From the NCBI RefSeq assembly GCF_022200785.1, contig NZ_CP087585.1, positions 4,340,001 to 4,404,000 of the forward strand: DNA of 64,000 nt. The letters run 5' to 3'. Source of the stretch: Pedobacter mucosus. GTDB lineage: Bacteria; Bacteroidota; Bacteroidia; Sphingobacteriales; Sphingobacteriaceae. This document shows, in pieces, positions 17,704-27,605 of the stretch. Both the position numbers and the translations under genes were made by a program. How positions within the stretch are numbered: position 1 is the stretch's first letter; every line of letters begins with the position of its first letter. Under the pieces are notes generated by a model that saw only the letters and a list, made by a program, of their open reading frames with translations, searched no databases and was not told the origin of the DNA.

Positions 17704-18420
17704 ATGGAAAACATATCAGGAAAAACTGCACTCATAACTGGTGCAGGAAAAGGAATAGGGAAAGCAATTGCAATCGCACTGGCTCAAGAGGGCGTAAATG
17801 TTGGTTTAGTGGCTAGAACAAAAAGCGATTTAGATCAATTAGCGGATGAATTAAAGCAGTATAACATCAAAATTGCAGTAGCAACTGTTGATGTTAGTGA
17901 TATAGATTCCGTAAACAAAGCCGTAGAATATATTCAAGGTGAGTTAGGTTTTATTAATATTTTAATTAATAATGCAGGCATCGGAAAGTTTGCAAAGTTT
18001 TTAGAAATGGAACCAGCATCCTGGGAAGAAATTATAAAAACTAATCTTTTAGGTCCGTACTATCTTACACGAGCAGTTGTTCCTCAAATGATTGAAAAGC
18101 AGACGGGCGATATTATAAATATTTCCAGTTCTTCGGCGGCAAATCCGGGAGCAATTACAAGTGCATATTCGGCTTCAAAAGCCAGCTTAATTGCACTATC
18201 AACTTCGTTAATGCAAGAAATGCGTAAACATAATATCAGGGTAACTTCTTTAACGCCAAGTACAACGGCTACAGATATGGCAATAAATTTGAAACTTACG
18301 GATGGTAATCCTGATAAGGTAATGCAGCCAGAAGATTTAGCAGAATTAATTGTATCTCAATTAAAATTAAATCGACGGGTTTTTGTTAAAGATGCTGGCC
18401 TTTGGTCTACTAATCCGTAA
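17704..18420 (+). CDS. Short-chain dehydrogenase/reductase, FabG-like
   Basis: A 238-residue classical SDR. The cofactor motif TGAGKGIGKA is at residues 12-21, NNAG near residue 90, the catalytic serine in NISSSSAAN, and YSASK supplies Tyr and Lys. It resembles 3-oxoacyl-ACP reductases, but the single copy outside a fatty-acid cluster makes the substrate uncertain. The NAD/NADP preference is not clear, although the Arg in VARTKSD favours NADP(H). The BNR-protein gene starts just after or slightly inside its 3' end. Confidence 0.88.
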   Translation: MENISGKTALITGAGKGIGKAIAIALAQEGVNVGLVARTKSDLDQLADELKQYNIKIAVATVDVSDIDSVNKAVEYIQGELGFINILINNAGIGKFAKFLEMEPASWEEIIKTNLLGPYYLTRAVVPQMIEKQTGDIINISSSSAANPGAITSAYSASKASLIALSTSLMQEMRKHNIRVTSLTPSTTATDMAINLKLTDGNPDKVMQPEDLAELIVSQLKLNRRVFVKDAGLWSTNP

Positions 18421-18424
18421 TATT

Positions 18425-19786
18425 TTGAAGGTCAATAATGCGCTGGTATGTATTCTTAAAAGTAAACTAATATTTACTATTTTAACCTTTTTATCACTTT
18501 GTTTAAGTTACTTAACTGGCTTTTCTCAAGATAAAAACTTAAGTACGGTTGCAAATAATGGGTGGGCAAATAATTCGGTAAATACGGTTATTTTTCGCAA
18601 AAATTCGTTGGTAACTTTTCAAAAAACACAGTACACAGCATATTATAATGAAGATCAGTTTGTAGTATTAGCCAAGCGTAAACTCGGTAGCGATAACTGG
18701 GAAGTAAAGGTAAGTCAGTATAAAGGTGATGCTAGTGATGCACATAAATCTATCAGTATTGCTATTGATGGAAAGGGGTTTTTACACTTGGTTTGGGGGC
18801 AGCATAATAATAATTTAAATTATGCAAAAGGGCTAGTGGCTGGTTCGTTAAGCGTAGGAGAAAAAACTGCTATGCTTTCTGCAAAAGAAAATAAGGTTAG
18901 CTACCCGGAATTTTACAAACTTGCAAATGGCGATCTTTTGTTTTTTTACAGAGATGGTGGTTCAGGAAACGGCAATTTAATGATTAACCGTTTTGATATA
19001 AAATCACAAAAATGGATTCGAGTTCAGGATGGTTTAATTGATGGCGAGGGTAAACGAAATGCTTATTGGCAAACTGTTGTAGATGAAAAAGGTGGCATTC
19101 ATATTTCTTGGGTTTGGCGAGAAAGCCCGAACGTAGCCAGTAATCATGATCTTTGTTATGCAAAATCCAAAGATGGTGGTAAAACTTGGCAAAAATCTAC
19201 AGGAGAAAAATATCGCTTGCCGATTAATGCAAAGAATGCAGAATACGCCATGCAAATTCCACAAAATAGTGAATTAATTAATCAGACCTCAATGTTTGCA
19301 AAATCCACTGGAGAAATTTTTATAGCCTCTTACTGGCGTGATCAAGACAGTGAAGTTCCGCAATATCATATTGTTTACAAAAATGAAAGCCAATGGAGCG
19401 TAAACAATTTAAGTTTCAGAAAAACTCCTTTTTCTTTGAGCGGCGTTGGTACGAAACGAATTCCAATCTCTCGTCCGCAAATTGTAGCTTGGAATCAAGG
19501 GAAATTACAAGCTGCAGCCTTAATTTTTCGTGATGAAGAAAGAGGTAATAAGGTATCTATTGCCTTAAGTAAAAATATCTTGAATAAAGATTGGAAAGTA
19601 AGTGATTTGACTACAGAAAGTGTTGGCGATTGGGAGCCAACTTATGATACAGAACGCTGGAATAAAAACAAAATTCTTAATTTGTTTGTGCAAAAAGTAA
19701 TTCAAGTAGATGGCGAGGGCAAAACAAATGCTGGTCCGAGTTTGATACAAGTTTTAGAATGGAAGCCTGATCTCAAAAGTTTTTAA
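18425..19786 (+). CDS. Secreted BNR-repeat beta-propeller protein, putative polysaccharide lyase
   Basis: A protein of 453 residues when started at TTG 18425. An ATG at 18383 would overlap the SDR gene by 38 bases and lengthen the signal peptide awkwardly. The N-terminus is a signal peptide (ILTFLSLCLSYLTGFSQ). The body shows DAHKSISIAIDGKGFLHLVW and the Asp-box SKDGGKTW, which point to a BNR_4-type beta-propeller. That domain occurs in polysaccharide lyase families such as PL24/PL25 and in sialidase-like folds. Activity is not proven. The conserved DAH and WGQHNNN stretches could contribute catalytic histidines. It stands directly before a secreted DUF2264 protein gene, suggesting a joint role in uronic-acid-containing glycans. 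Confidence 0.72.
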   Translation: MKVNNALVCILKSKLIFTILTFLSLCLSYLTGFSQDKNLSTVANNGWANNSVNTVIFRKNSLVTFQKTQYTAYYNEDQFVVLAKRKLGSDNWEVKVSQYKGDASDAHKSISIAIDGKGFLHLVWGQHNNNLNYAKGLVAGSLSVGEKTAMLSAKENKVSYPEFYKLANGDLLFFYRDGGSGNGNLMINRFDIKSQKWIRVQDGLIDGEGKRNAYWQTVVDEKGGIHISWVWRESPNVASNHDLCYAKSKDGGKTWQKSTGEKYRLPINAKNAEYAMQIPQNSELINQTSMFAKSTGEIFIASYWRDQDSEVPQYHIVYKNESQWSVNNLSFRKTPFSLSGVGTKRIPISRPQIVAWNQGKLQAAALIFRDEERGNKVSIALSKNILNKDWKVSDLTTESVGDWEPTYDTERWNKNKILNLFVQKVIQVDGEGKTNAGPSLIQVLEWKPDLKSF

Positions 19787-19922
19787 TTTGATACTCCTTT
19801 ATTGTCGTAAAAATCAATTTAAATATGCTTTTTTTTATTTCAGCAGCTTGTAAGTAAAAACACTAATAATGTTGGTCATAACCGATCGCAAACTTTATAG
19901 ATTTTTCGAAATAAAGAATAAA

Positions 19923-21170
19923 ATGAAAATATCAATCATTAAAATATCAATCTGTTTCTTCATATTACTTATTTGCTCAAACGCAATTGCACAGAAAAAA
20001 TCGAGCAAAAAAGTGGCGGCTTTATCTGATAGGCAATTTTGGTTACAGCAGATGGATAAGATGGTAAGACCAGTTTTATCTAGTCTCGCGACAGATAGTT
20101 TAAAAATAAATATGCCTCAAGTTACTTCAATTTATGTAGATAATAAGGAACAGCGAATTAAAGTTCAATATGTTGAAGTATTAGGTCGGGTTTTAAGTGG
20201 AATAGCGCCGTGGTTACAACTAGAAGATGGTGATTTAGCAGAAGTTGCACTAAGAAAACAATATAGAGAATGGGTTATTAAAGGTTTAAAAAACTCGTTA
20301 GATTCTAATGCAAAAGATTTTATGAATTATGATATTGGCGGACAACAATTGGTTGATGCTTCATTTGTTGCTTTGGCATTTATCCGTGCACCCTGGTTAT
20401 GGGAACATTTAGATAAAAAAAATCAAGATTTGATGATGAAATCTATTGTCATGACAAGAAAATTTAAACCCGTTTTTTCCAATTGGCTACTCTTCTCGGC
20501 TATGAATGAAGCATTTTTGGCGAAGTTTGGTTACAGTTGGGATCCCATGCGGGTAGATTATGCCTTGCAGCAAATGGAGCAATGGTACGTTGGTGATGGG
20601 ATGTATAAAGATGGAAATACTTATGCTTTTGATTATTATAATAGTTACGTAATCCATCCGTATTTGGCTACTATATCTAACATAATCGGTAAAAAAACGA
20701 AAGATTATAATGCTATGTTCGATAAAATAAAAAAACGAAACGAGCGCTTTGCAATCATTCAAGAAAGGTTAATCAATGTAGATGGCACTTATCCTGCAAC
20801 AGGCCGGTCCATCATCTATCGCGGCGCTGCATTTCATCATTTAGCAGACATGGCATTTAGAAAAGCTTTGCCAAAACAATTGAGTCCTGAACAGGTTCGT
20901 TGTGCATTAACCGCCGTAATTAGGAAAACTTTAGAAAGTTCTACAACTTATAAAAATGGCTGGTTAACAATTGGTTTATATGGTCATCAGCCAGAATTAG
21001 CAGATTTTTATAATAATCAAGGCAGTCCTTATTTATGTACCAGTATTTTTTTGCCTTTAGGTTTACCTTCAACTGATCCTTTTTGGTCAAACCCTGCTGC
21101 TAAGTGGAGCGCCCAGAAAATTTGGTCCGGAGAAAATTTCGCTAATGATCATAGCTTAGATTTGAGGTAA
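19923..21170 (+). CDS. Secreted DUF2264 family protein, putative glycoside hydrolase
   Basis: A protein of 415 residues from the ATG at 19923, which gives a clean signal peptide (SICFFILLICSNAIAQ). The upstream start at 19869 adds 18 polar residues. Segments RQFWLQQMDKMVRPVLSSLA, GDGMYKDGNTYAFDYYNSYV and GRSIIYRGAAFHHLADMA define the DUF2264 family, an (alpha/alpha)-barrel-like fold. From memory, some members have been placed in GH154 as beta-glucuronidases. I did not verify this. Pairing with the BNR protein upstream fits periplasmic degradation of a uronic-acid glycan. Confidence 0.75.
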   Translation: MKISIIKISICFFILLICSNAIAQKKSSKKVAALSDRQFWLQQMDKMVRPVLSSLATDSLKINMPQVTSIYVDNKEQRIKVQYVEVLGRVLSGIAPWLQLEDGDLAEVALRKQYREWVIKGLKNSLDSNAKDFMNYDIGGQQLVDASFVALAFIRAPWLWEHLDKKNQDLMMKSIVMTRKFKPVFSNWLLFSAMNEAFLAKFGYSWDPMRVDYALQQMEQWYVGDGMYKDGNTYAFDYYNSYVIHPYLATISNIIGKKTKDYNAMFDKIKKRNERFAIIQERLINVDGTYPATGRSIIYRGAAFHHLADMAFRKALPKQLSPEQVRCALTAVIRKTLESSTTYKNGWLTIGLYGHQPELADFYNNQGSPYLCTSIFLPLGLPSTDPFWSNPAAKWSAQKIWSGENFANDHSLDLR

Positions 21171-21205
21171 AAAAACCGCATTAGTTTTTCGCTAATGCTG
21201 GTTTT
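21171..21205. terminator. Bidirectional terminator between DUF2264 and GIN-domain genes
   Basis: AAAACCGCATTAG pairs with CTAATGCTGGTTTT around a short loop, with A and T runs on both sides. The stem overlaps the stop codon of the leftward gene at 21181. Confidence 0.7.
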
Positions 21206-21771
21206 ATTATAACGCTAATATTTGTGTCTTGAGCAACAAAATCAGCCATTTTTATTTTTGCTTCTACGCTTACAAAAGCTGAATGATTTTCTGTTGAACC
21301 TTCTAATTTTAACGATGCACTATCTTTTACACATGTAAATAAATTAACTGTATTGGTATTAATATTTGCAGATGCTTCATCATTTAAGGTTACACTCAAA
21401 TTTAATAAATTCAATTTTCCATAAGTAGAAACTGTTGAAGTGTTTGAGGCTTCGATTGTGGTTAAATTATTTACATGAGCAATTACTGTCACCATGTTTT
21501 TATTAGAAGAACTGATTGTTAATAATGTACCTTTTTGTTCAACTGAAGTATTTTTTGCAGTATATTTATTAATGATTTCGACACTTTCCTTGGCATCTTG
21601 AACGATAATAAGTTTTACATTTCCAGTTACTATAATTTTACTAATGTTCTTAACTGAGGTAATCGCAGTATAATTTGATTTAGTTTCTGTTGCATTAACA
21701 GATAAGGTTGCGCTGCTTAAAGTAACCATTACTAATGCTGCTGCGAATAAATTTTTGATAGAATTTTTCAT
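21181..21771 (-). CDS. Secreted GIN-domain-like (DUF2807) protein
   Basis: A 196-residue exported protein with a signal peptide ending near SVNATE. The rest is a run of short beta-strands: ISKIIVTGNVKLIIVQDAKESV, LLTISSSNKN, NLTTIEASNTSTV and LNLLNLSVTLNDEAS. This is the pattern of the putative autotransporter adhesin head GIN domain, a small right-handed beta-helix. Its function is unknown, and adhesion or surface roles are only suggested by the family name. It stands alone. Confidence 0.75.
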   Translation of the reverse strand: MKNSIKNLFAAALVMVTLSSATLSVNATETKSNYTAITSVKNISKIIVTGNVKLIIVQDAKESVEIINKYTAKNTSVEQKGTLLTISSSNKNMVTVIAHVNNLTTIEASNTSTVSTYGKLNLLNLSVTLNDEASANINTNTVNLFTCVKDSASLKLEGSTENHSAFVSVEAKIKMADFVAQDTNISVIIKPALAKN

Positions 21772-21954
21772 GATGCTAAATGTTTTATGTTTATGATTTT
21801 ATTTAAATACCTAATAACTAGGTGGTTTTAATAATAAGACTTCAGTTTGTGAAAAACGTTTCAAAAGAGTTTAAGCTATTATACCATAGTGTTGTTACGG
21901 TAGACGAACGCCTGAATTATGTAGACCAAAACAATTAAATTCTGTAATAGAACA

Positions 21955-21990
21955 AAGAAAGGGATGTAATCTTTCGAAAACATCCCTTAA
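21955..21990 (-). terminator. Terminator after the DUF4153 gene
   Basis: AAGGGATGT (21959-21967) pairs with ACATCCCTT (21980-21988). On the minus strand the stem is followed by TTCTTTGTT. It lies 16 bases after the stop. Confidence 0.65.
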
Positions 21991-22005
21991 AATCGTTGCG
22001 TTTTT

Positions 22006-23826
22006 TTAAAACTTTTTTATTAATAAATAGCCTTCTGTGTTTATCCAAGGATTTTGACTATTACTCGTCGGTTTATAGCTGCTTATTTTTGTAAAAATGT
22101 AGGTAAATAGATATTTGTCAGTCTTTTTTGAGAAAGTCATTTTATCAGCAGCAGCCTGATATTCATTATTATTATTAATGGGTTTTGCTTTTCCATCATT
22201 TATATTTTTAACTGATTCGGTAAATATTTTCGCAATGTCAATTTTAAACAAGGTTGAATCGCCGATTGTAATTTGGAGACTTTTATCTTTATTTATTCTT
22301 TCTATTGAAATTTTCTGACCTTCAAAATCTCTATCTTTTATCGAGCCATATTCTTCACTTTCCATTAAATAATCGTAACCTTTAACATTTACAAAACCTT
22401 TATTTGTATTGATAAAAGTATACTGCTGGTAACTTTCGTTAGCATATTTTGAATATTCTTTCACTTTAAAAACCAAAAGTGCCGAATCTACTTTGGCATA
22501 TGCTAATGAATATTTTGGTAAGTTTTTCTTTTCAATGTTGTCCTCTATCTTTTTAAGATCCACTTTTGTTAAATCCTGCAAAACCAACAATCCATGTCTG
22601 CCAACAAGATATCTTATAATAGAAGGCTTTTCTTTTTGATCTTCTTCTTTATTAGAGTTGATAATTTTTTTCAACCTTCTATACTGAGAAAATTTGGAAA
22701 TTTCTGAAGCACTTTGTGGTCCGTAGACGGCTAGTAGTGATATAATAGCCAAACTTATAGGTATAATTTTAATGTTTTGATTTTTATTAAACAGGAAATA
22801 TACGGTAATGCCAGCAAGCCATAAGGCCAAGGCAACCAAAATATACCTGCTTTCGGTAATGCCATAAGGGCCAACACGTTTCCATACGGCAAGCAATAAT
22901 AAAATGATTAAAGGAATAAGCATAACGTAGAAAAAGCGGGAAAATAATTTTATCCAGTTATTGCCTTCCTTATCTTTCATCGGGTAAATGAGTAATAAAG
23001 AAAGTATCCCAAAAATGGCGTAGCCAATTATTAAGCTTGATACTAGTCCTTTGGGCAATTCCCATAATAAAATAATCCTTGCTTCATAAAAAAGAAGAAT
23101 CAATAAATAGATGGTCATTAAAGGAATTAATACAAACTGTGTAAATATTTTAAGCCCTTTTGGATAAGCCAAATCTTCATCTAAAAAGCTAAAATCTTTT
23201 GGAACACCCGCAAGGAAAAATATAGTACTAAAACCTGCTGCAATAAAACTAAAAACGATCATGTAGGTTTTCCAGTTGACATCCACATTAAATAGTCCAT
23301 CAATCGCCAAAAGAGCAACGGCTAAACCGGCATAAAGTACCGATGCATAAAATGCAGAAGTTAAAAACCTTAAAAATAATGCCTTATTAAATTGCCAAAA
23401 ACCGTTTAAGTTTCCTTTGCCGATGAAAGGCGCAAACGAAACAAATAGATGAAAACTGAAGGCAAGTAATGCAGAGCGATAAATATCAGTAATGTAATTA
23501 GCAGGGTTTAATAGGAAGAATAATCCTACACAAATGAATATAGAAACTACTCTAAAAATCCATTTTTTTGAATAGGAAAATAGGCTGCGTTCGGCATATA
23601 AATCAATTGCAAGGGTTAAAGTTAAACCCAAATTACTAATCAATATTAATTTAGTTAATAATTCTCTAAGACTTTGTAAGTTGTCTTTTGCATCATAATT
23701 ATCACTTATATTGATGTAATAACACCAGCATGATGTGGCCAATACGATAAATAAAAACTGAATTGGAAATCTTTTTATAACATCATTTAGCCCTTTATAT
23801 AGTGTTTGTATGGATAAAAGTTTCAT
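22006..23826 (-). CDS. DUF4153 multi-pass membrane protein
   Basis: A 606-residue inner-membrane protein. About ten hydrophobic helices occupy roughly residues 20-375 (for example FLFIVLATSCWCYYI, SAFYASVLYAGLAVALLAI and FSFIAAGFSTIFFLAGV). They are followed by a soluble C-terminal part of some 230 residues rich in Lys and Asp. The layout matches the DUF4153 family of Bacteroidota, whose role is unknown. It is transcribed divergently from the TonB-receptor-like gene, 141 bases apart. Confidence 0.75.
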   Translation of the reverse strand: MKLLSIQTLYKGLNDVIKRFPIQFLFIVLATSCWCYYINISDNYDAKDNLQSLRELLTKLILISNLGLTLTLAIDLYAERSLFSYSKKWIFRVVSIFICVGLFFLLNPANYITDIYRSALLAFSFHLFVSFAPFIGKGNLNGFWQFNKALFLRFLTSAFYASVLYAGLAVALLAIDGLFNVDVNWKTYMIVFSFIAAGFSTIFFLAGVPKDFSFLDEDLAYPKGLKIFTQFVLIPLMTIYLLILLFYEARIILLWELPKGLVSSLIIGYAIFGILSLLLIYPMKDKEGNNWIKLFSRFFYVMLIPLIILLLLAVWKRVGPYGITESRYILVALALWLAGITVYFLFNKNQNIKIIPISLAIISLLAVYGPQSASEISKFSQYRRLKKIINSNKEEDQKEKPSIIRYLVGRHGLLVLQDLTKVDLKKIEDNIEKKNLPKYSLAYAKVDSALLVFKVKEYSKYANESYQQYTFINTNKGFVNVKGYDYLMESEEYGSIKDRDFEGQKISIERINKDKSLQITIGDSTLFKIDIAKIFTESVKNINDGKAKPINNNNEYQAAADKMTFSKKTDKYLFTYIFTKISSYKPTSNSQNPWINTEGYLLIKKF

Positions 23827-23967
23827 AAGCGTTTTTTTTAAAGGTAAGCTTTAATGCATTCTATATCTGAAACTTGGTAACGTATTATTTATGTTAAAAA
23901 AGGTTAAACTATCCAATGAAACTAAAATATTAGTTTTATATTCGGAAGACAAAACCAAACCTAATTT

Positions 23968-26763
23968 ATGAAAAGAATCCTACTCTTATTGTGCTTTCTT
24001 ATTCTCATTTCTTCTTACGTAAAAGCACAAAATTTACACACGATTAAAGGCAGAACGATTGATACTGCATCAACAACAATTCTCTCCGGCACTTCTATTG
24101 CAATCTTAAATGCCAAAGATTCTACATTGGTAAAATTTACCAGAACCGCCGATAACGGCTCGTTTGATTTAAGTGGAATTAAAAATGGAAAATTTATTTT
24201 ATTAGTTTCTTATCCAAAATACGCAGATTTTGTAGATCATTTTACCCTTGATTCTACAAATCTGGTAAAAGATTATGGAAAGATTAACCTAACAGGAATG
24301 GCAAAAATTCTTGCCGACGTTATTATTAAAGGCAATAGATCTGCTATAAAAATTAAAGGTGATACTACCGAATTTGATCCTAAAGCTTTTAACATCGAGC
24401 CAAATTCAAAGGTTGAAGATCTGATTAAACAGTTCCCTGGCTTCCAAATTGATAAAGATGGAAAAATAACTGCCCAAGGAAAAAATGTACCAAAGGTTTT
24501 GGTAGATGGCGAAGAATTTTTTGGTGATGACCCTACTTTGGTTACAAAAAATTTGAGAGCAGATATGGTAGAATCCGTTCAGCTTTACGATAAGGCGAGC
24601 GACCAGGCTAGTTTTACCGGTATTGATGATGGTGAAAAAACCAAGACACTTAACATCAAATTAAAAGAGGATAAGAAAAACGGTTATTTTGGGAAACTTC
24701 AAGGCGGAATTGGAACCGATAAATATTATCAAGGTCAGGGAATGTTTAATAAATTTTGGGGCAAGAAAAAGTTTTCTGCTTACGGTATTTTAGGCAACAA
24801 CGGGACGGTTGGTTTAGGCTGGGATGACCGTGATAAATATGGCGCATCTGGCGGTTTAACTATGAGTGATGATGGGGGCATGTATTTCTCATCTGGAGGT
24901 GATGATTTTGATAGCTACGACGGCAGGTATAACGGACAAGGTTTGCCAGTAGCTAGAACTGGAGGTTTGCATTTCGATAGTAAGTGGAATAAGGATAACG
25001 AATCGCTAAATACCAATTATAAAATTGGTTCAATTAGGGTTAAAGGAGATAGAAATACAATTAGTCAGAATAATTTATCATCAGGGATTCAAAACAGCAC
25101 TTCGAATGAGACTTTTGATAATGATATGTTCAAACAAAAATTGGATGCTACTTATGAAATCAAGCTCGATACTACCCTTACAATGAAGGTAAGCGTTGAT
25201 GGCGCTTTGAAAAAAAGTAGTACCACCAATATTTATAACACCGCTACAAACGATGCAAATAATGGTTTCTTAAACTCTTCAGATAGGTCTTTATCCAACG
25301 AAGTTGATGATCAGAATTTCAACATGAATGCGTTATTTACTAAAAAGTTGAAGAAAAAAGGTCGCACATTGTCTTTAAACCTAAATCAATCTATAAATAA
25401 AAGTAATAGTGAAGGGTATTTAAATTCTGACAATAAACGTTTAACCTCGGTAGGCGTAGTGGATAGTTTAACAAACCAGTTTAAAATTAATAACATCACT
25501 AACAATTCGTTTAAATTAAACTTAGCTTATACGGAGCCATTATCAAAAACCTTAACGGTAATTGTAAATTATGGTTTAACGTTAATGAATGGTAAGGCCG
25601 ACCGTAAATCTTTTAATCAGTCGGCTTCCGGCAGATACGATATTTTAGATACACTATACAGCAATAATTTTGAGTTGGACCAAACAATTAATCAAGGAGG
25701 AGCAATTTTTAATTATAAAAAAGGCAAATCTGTTATAAATTTTGGCTCTAAATTTAGTGGGGTAAACTTCAAACAGTATGATGTTTACCACAACAAGAAT
25801 TATGTAAGAAACTTTATCAATTACATGCCTCAGGCATCTTATCAATATCGTTTTTCTCAACAAAAATCGCTTCGCGTAAGTTATAACGGTAATACCAATC
25901 AACCATCATTAGATCAACTTCAACCTGTAAGGGTAAATAATGATCCTTTTAATATTACGGTCGGGAATCAGAATTTAAGACCGTCGTTTAGAAGTAATGT
26001 GAATGCCAATTATAATTCTTACAAGGTTCTAACCAATCAATCCATCTACTTAAGTGCTTCTTATAGCTTTACATCAAACCCAATTATTAGTGACGTTACT
26101 ACTGATGCCGTTGGTAAGAGTACTTTTCGGTATATAAATTTCGATGATAAAATGCAATCAAACTTTTATTTATACGGCCAAATTGGAAGAAAAATTAGTT
26201 TTTTAGATATGAATGTTGGCGTAAATTTAAACTCAAATGGAAGCTCATCATATAATTTTATTACCAATAATTTGATTAGAACTTTAAATAACACAAAAAA
26301 TTATACTTATGGTGGAGGTGTAAATATCTCTAAATACAAAGAAAAAAAATATAGCTTTTACAGTAATTTTGGTCCGACATATAATATTTCGAGAGCAAGT
26401 ATTGGTAGCAATAGTGATGGATGGGGATTAAGTGGTTATGCTTCAGGAAATGTGCAATTACCAAAGAAATTTGAAATTTCTACTGATGCAGAATACCAGT
26501 ATAACGGCAAAACACAGGTGCTAACAGAAAGCTTTGAGCGGTTAATTTGGAATGCATCTTTTAGTAAAAAGTTCTTTAAATCTGAAGGTTTAAAAACATC
26601 GTTAACGGTGAATGATATATTAAATCAGAATGTAGGTTTTGATCGTTCTGCAACAAACACAACCATCAGGCAAAGTAGTTATACCACAATTCAAAGATAT
26701 TTTATGTTCTCAGTTGCCTGGGATTTTAGCAGAATGGGCGGCGGTGTTAAAACTCAAAAATAA
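23968..26763 (+). CDS. Outer-membrane TonB-receptor-like beta-barrel protein
   Basis: A 931-residue outer-membrane protein. A signal peptide (LLLLCFLILISSYVKAQ) is followed by a carboxypeptidase-regulatory-like domain at about residues 24-115, a plug-like region (KVEDLIKQFPGFQIDKDG, VPKVLVDGEEFFGDDPTLV) and a long barrel. The C-terminus is unusual, with a polar tail after YFMFSVAWDFSRMG. This is the OMP_b-brl_3 type found throughout Bacteroidota, distinct from SusC, with no SusD partner. Its partner here is the GLPGLI gene four bases downstream. The cargo is unknown. Confidence 0.85.
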   Translation: MKRILLLLCFLILISSYVKAQNLHTIKGRTIDTASTTILSGTSIAILNAKDSTLVKFTRTADNGSFDLSGIKNGKFILLVSYPKYADFVDHFTLDSTNLVKDYGKINLTGMAKILADVIIKGNRSAIKIKGDTTEFDPKAFNIEPNSKVEDLIKQFPGFQIDKDGKITAQGKNVPKVLVDGEEFFGDDPTLVTKNLRADMVESVQLYDKASDQASFTGIDDGEKTKTLNIKLKEDKKNGYFGKLQGGIGTDKYYQGQGMFNKFWGKKKFSAYGILGNNGTVGLGWDDRDKYGASGGLTMSDDGGMYFSSGGDDFDSYDGRYNGQGLPVARTGGLHFDSKWNKDNESLNTNYKIGSIRVKGDRNTISQNNLSSGIQNSTSNETFDNDMFKQKLDATYEIKLDTTLTMKVSVDGALKKSSTTNIYNTATNDANNGFLNSSDRSLSNEVDDQNFNMNALFTKKLKKKGRTLSLNLNQSINKSNSEGYLNSDNKRLTSVGVVDSLTNQFKINNITNNSFKLNLAYTEPLSKTLTVIVNYGLTLMNGKADRKSFNQSASGRYDILDTLYSNNFELDQTINQGGAIFNYKKGKSVINFGSKFSGVNFKQYDVYHNKNYVRNFINYMPQASYQYRFSQQKSLRVSYNGNTNQPSLDQLQPVRVNNDPFNITVGNQNLRPSFRSNVNANYNSYKVLTNQSIYLSASYSFTSNPIISDVTTDAVGKSTFRYINFDDKMQSNFYLYGQIGRKISFLDMNVGVNLNSNGSSSYNFITNNLIRTLNNTKNYTYGGGVNISKYKEKKYSFYSNFGPTYNISRASIGSNSDGWGLSGYASGNVQLPKKFEISTDAEYQYNGKTQVLTESFERLIWNASFSKKFFKSEGLKTSLTVNDILNQNVGFDRSATNTTIRQSSYTTIQRYFMFSVAWDFSRMGGGVKTQK

Positions 26764-26767
26764 TTAA

Positions 26768-27550
26768 ATGAAAACTACAATAAAGTATACCATCTTATTT
26801 GCTGTTATTTTCATCAGCAATAATTTATTCGCCCAAAATGTGCATTTCGTACAAAATGGCGTTATCGAGTTCGAAAAAAGATCGAATATGTATGCGTTGA
26901 TTAAAAAGAAAATCAACAAGGAAAACGAATCGTGGATTCAGCCAGCATACGATCAATACAAAAAAAGTAATCCGCAGTTTAAGGTTGCTAAAAGTATACT
27001 GCATTTTAATAAGGATAAAAGTCTTTACAAGTGGCCAGAAACAGAAGAAGTAATGAATAATAATTGGGTTTCGAGAGATATGTTTGCTGATTTAAAAAAC
27101 ACGGTTGCAACAAATTTTGATACTCAATCTAGCATAACGCAAAAATCAGTTTATGAAGAAACCTATCTTGTTAAGGATAGTGTTCGCAAAATAAATTGGA
27201 AAATTACGGACGAAACTCGTGATATTGCAGGTTACGAATGTCGCCGAGCCAACGCAGTAATTATGGATTCTGTTTATGTAGTGGCTTATTACACTAATCA
27301 AATCGCAGTTTCCGGCGGACCAGAATCTTTTACAGGTTTGCCAGGAATGATTCTGGGGCTAGCACTGCCACATGAAAACATAACTTGGTTTGCTACGAAA
27401 ATTACTGAAATCAATGTTCCAGAAAAAGATTTGGTTTCCCCAGTAAAAGGAAAGCCCACCACAAATAAAGGTTTAGCGGACGTAATTACAAAAGCATTTA
27501 AAAATTACGGTCCAGAAGCGTTATCTGAAATCAAAATTTTCTCCTTTTAA
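26768..27550 (+). CDS. GLPGLI family secreted protein
   Basis: A 260-residue exported protein with a signal peptide (ILFAVIFISNNLFAQN). The family signature appears as FTGLPGMILGLALPHENITW, preceded by WKITDETRDIAGYECRRANA. The function of GLPGLI proteins is unknown. They often follow TonB-receptor-like genes, as here (gap of 4 bases), so the two products probably act together in the cell envelope. Confidence 0.87.
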   Translation: MKTTIKYTILFAVIFISNNLFAQNVHFVQNGVIEFEKRSNMYALIKKKINKENESWIQPAYDQYKKSNPQFKVAKSILHFNKDKSLYKWPETEEVMNNNWVSRDMFADLKNTVATNFDTQSSITQKSVYEETYLVKDSVRKINWKITDETRDIAGYECRRANAVIMDSVYVVAYYTNQIAVSGGPESFTGLPGMILGLALPHENITWFATKITEINVPEKDLVSPVKGKPTTNKGLADVITKAFKNYGPEALSEIKIFSF

Positions 27551-27605
27551 TCTGATTATAACTCGGGTGTTTTTATCATTAGCTTTAGCATTTTAAACAA
27601 TCGAA

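Noticed and set aside
18383..18424. ATG at 18383 as start of the BNR protein
   Set aside because: It overlaps the SDR gene by 38 bases and puts a long hydrophobic stretch before the signal peptide. TTG 18425 is preferred, though not certain.
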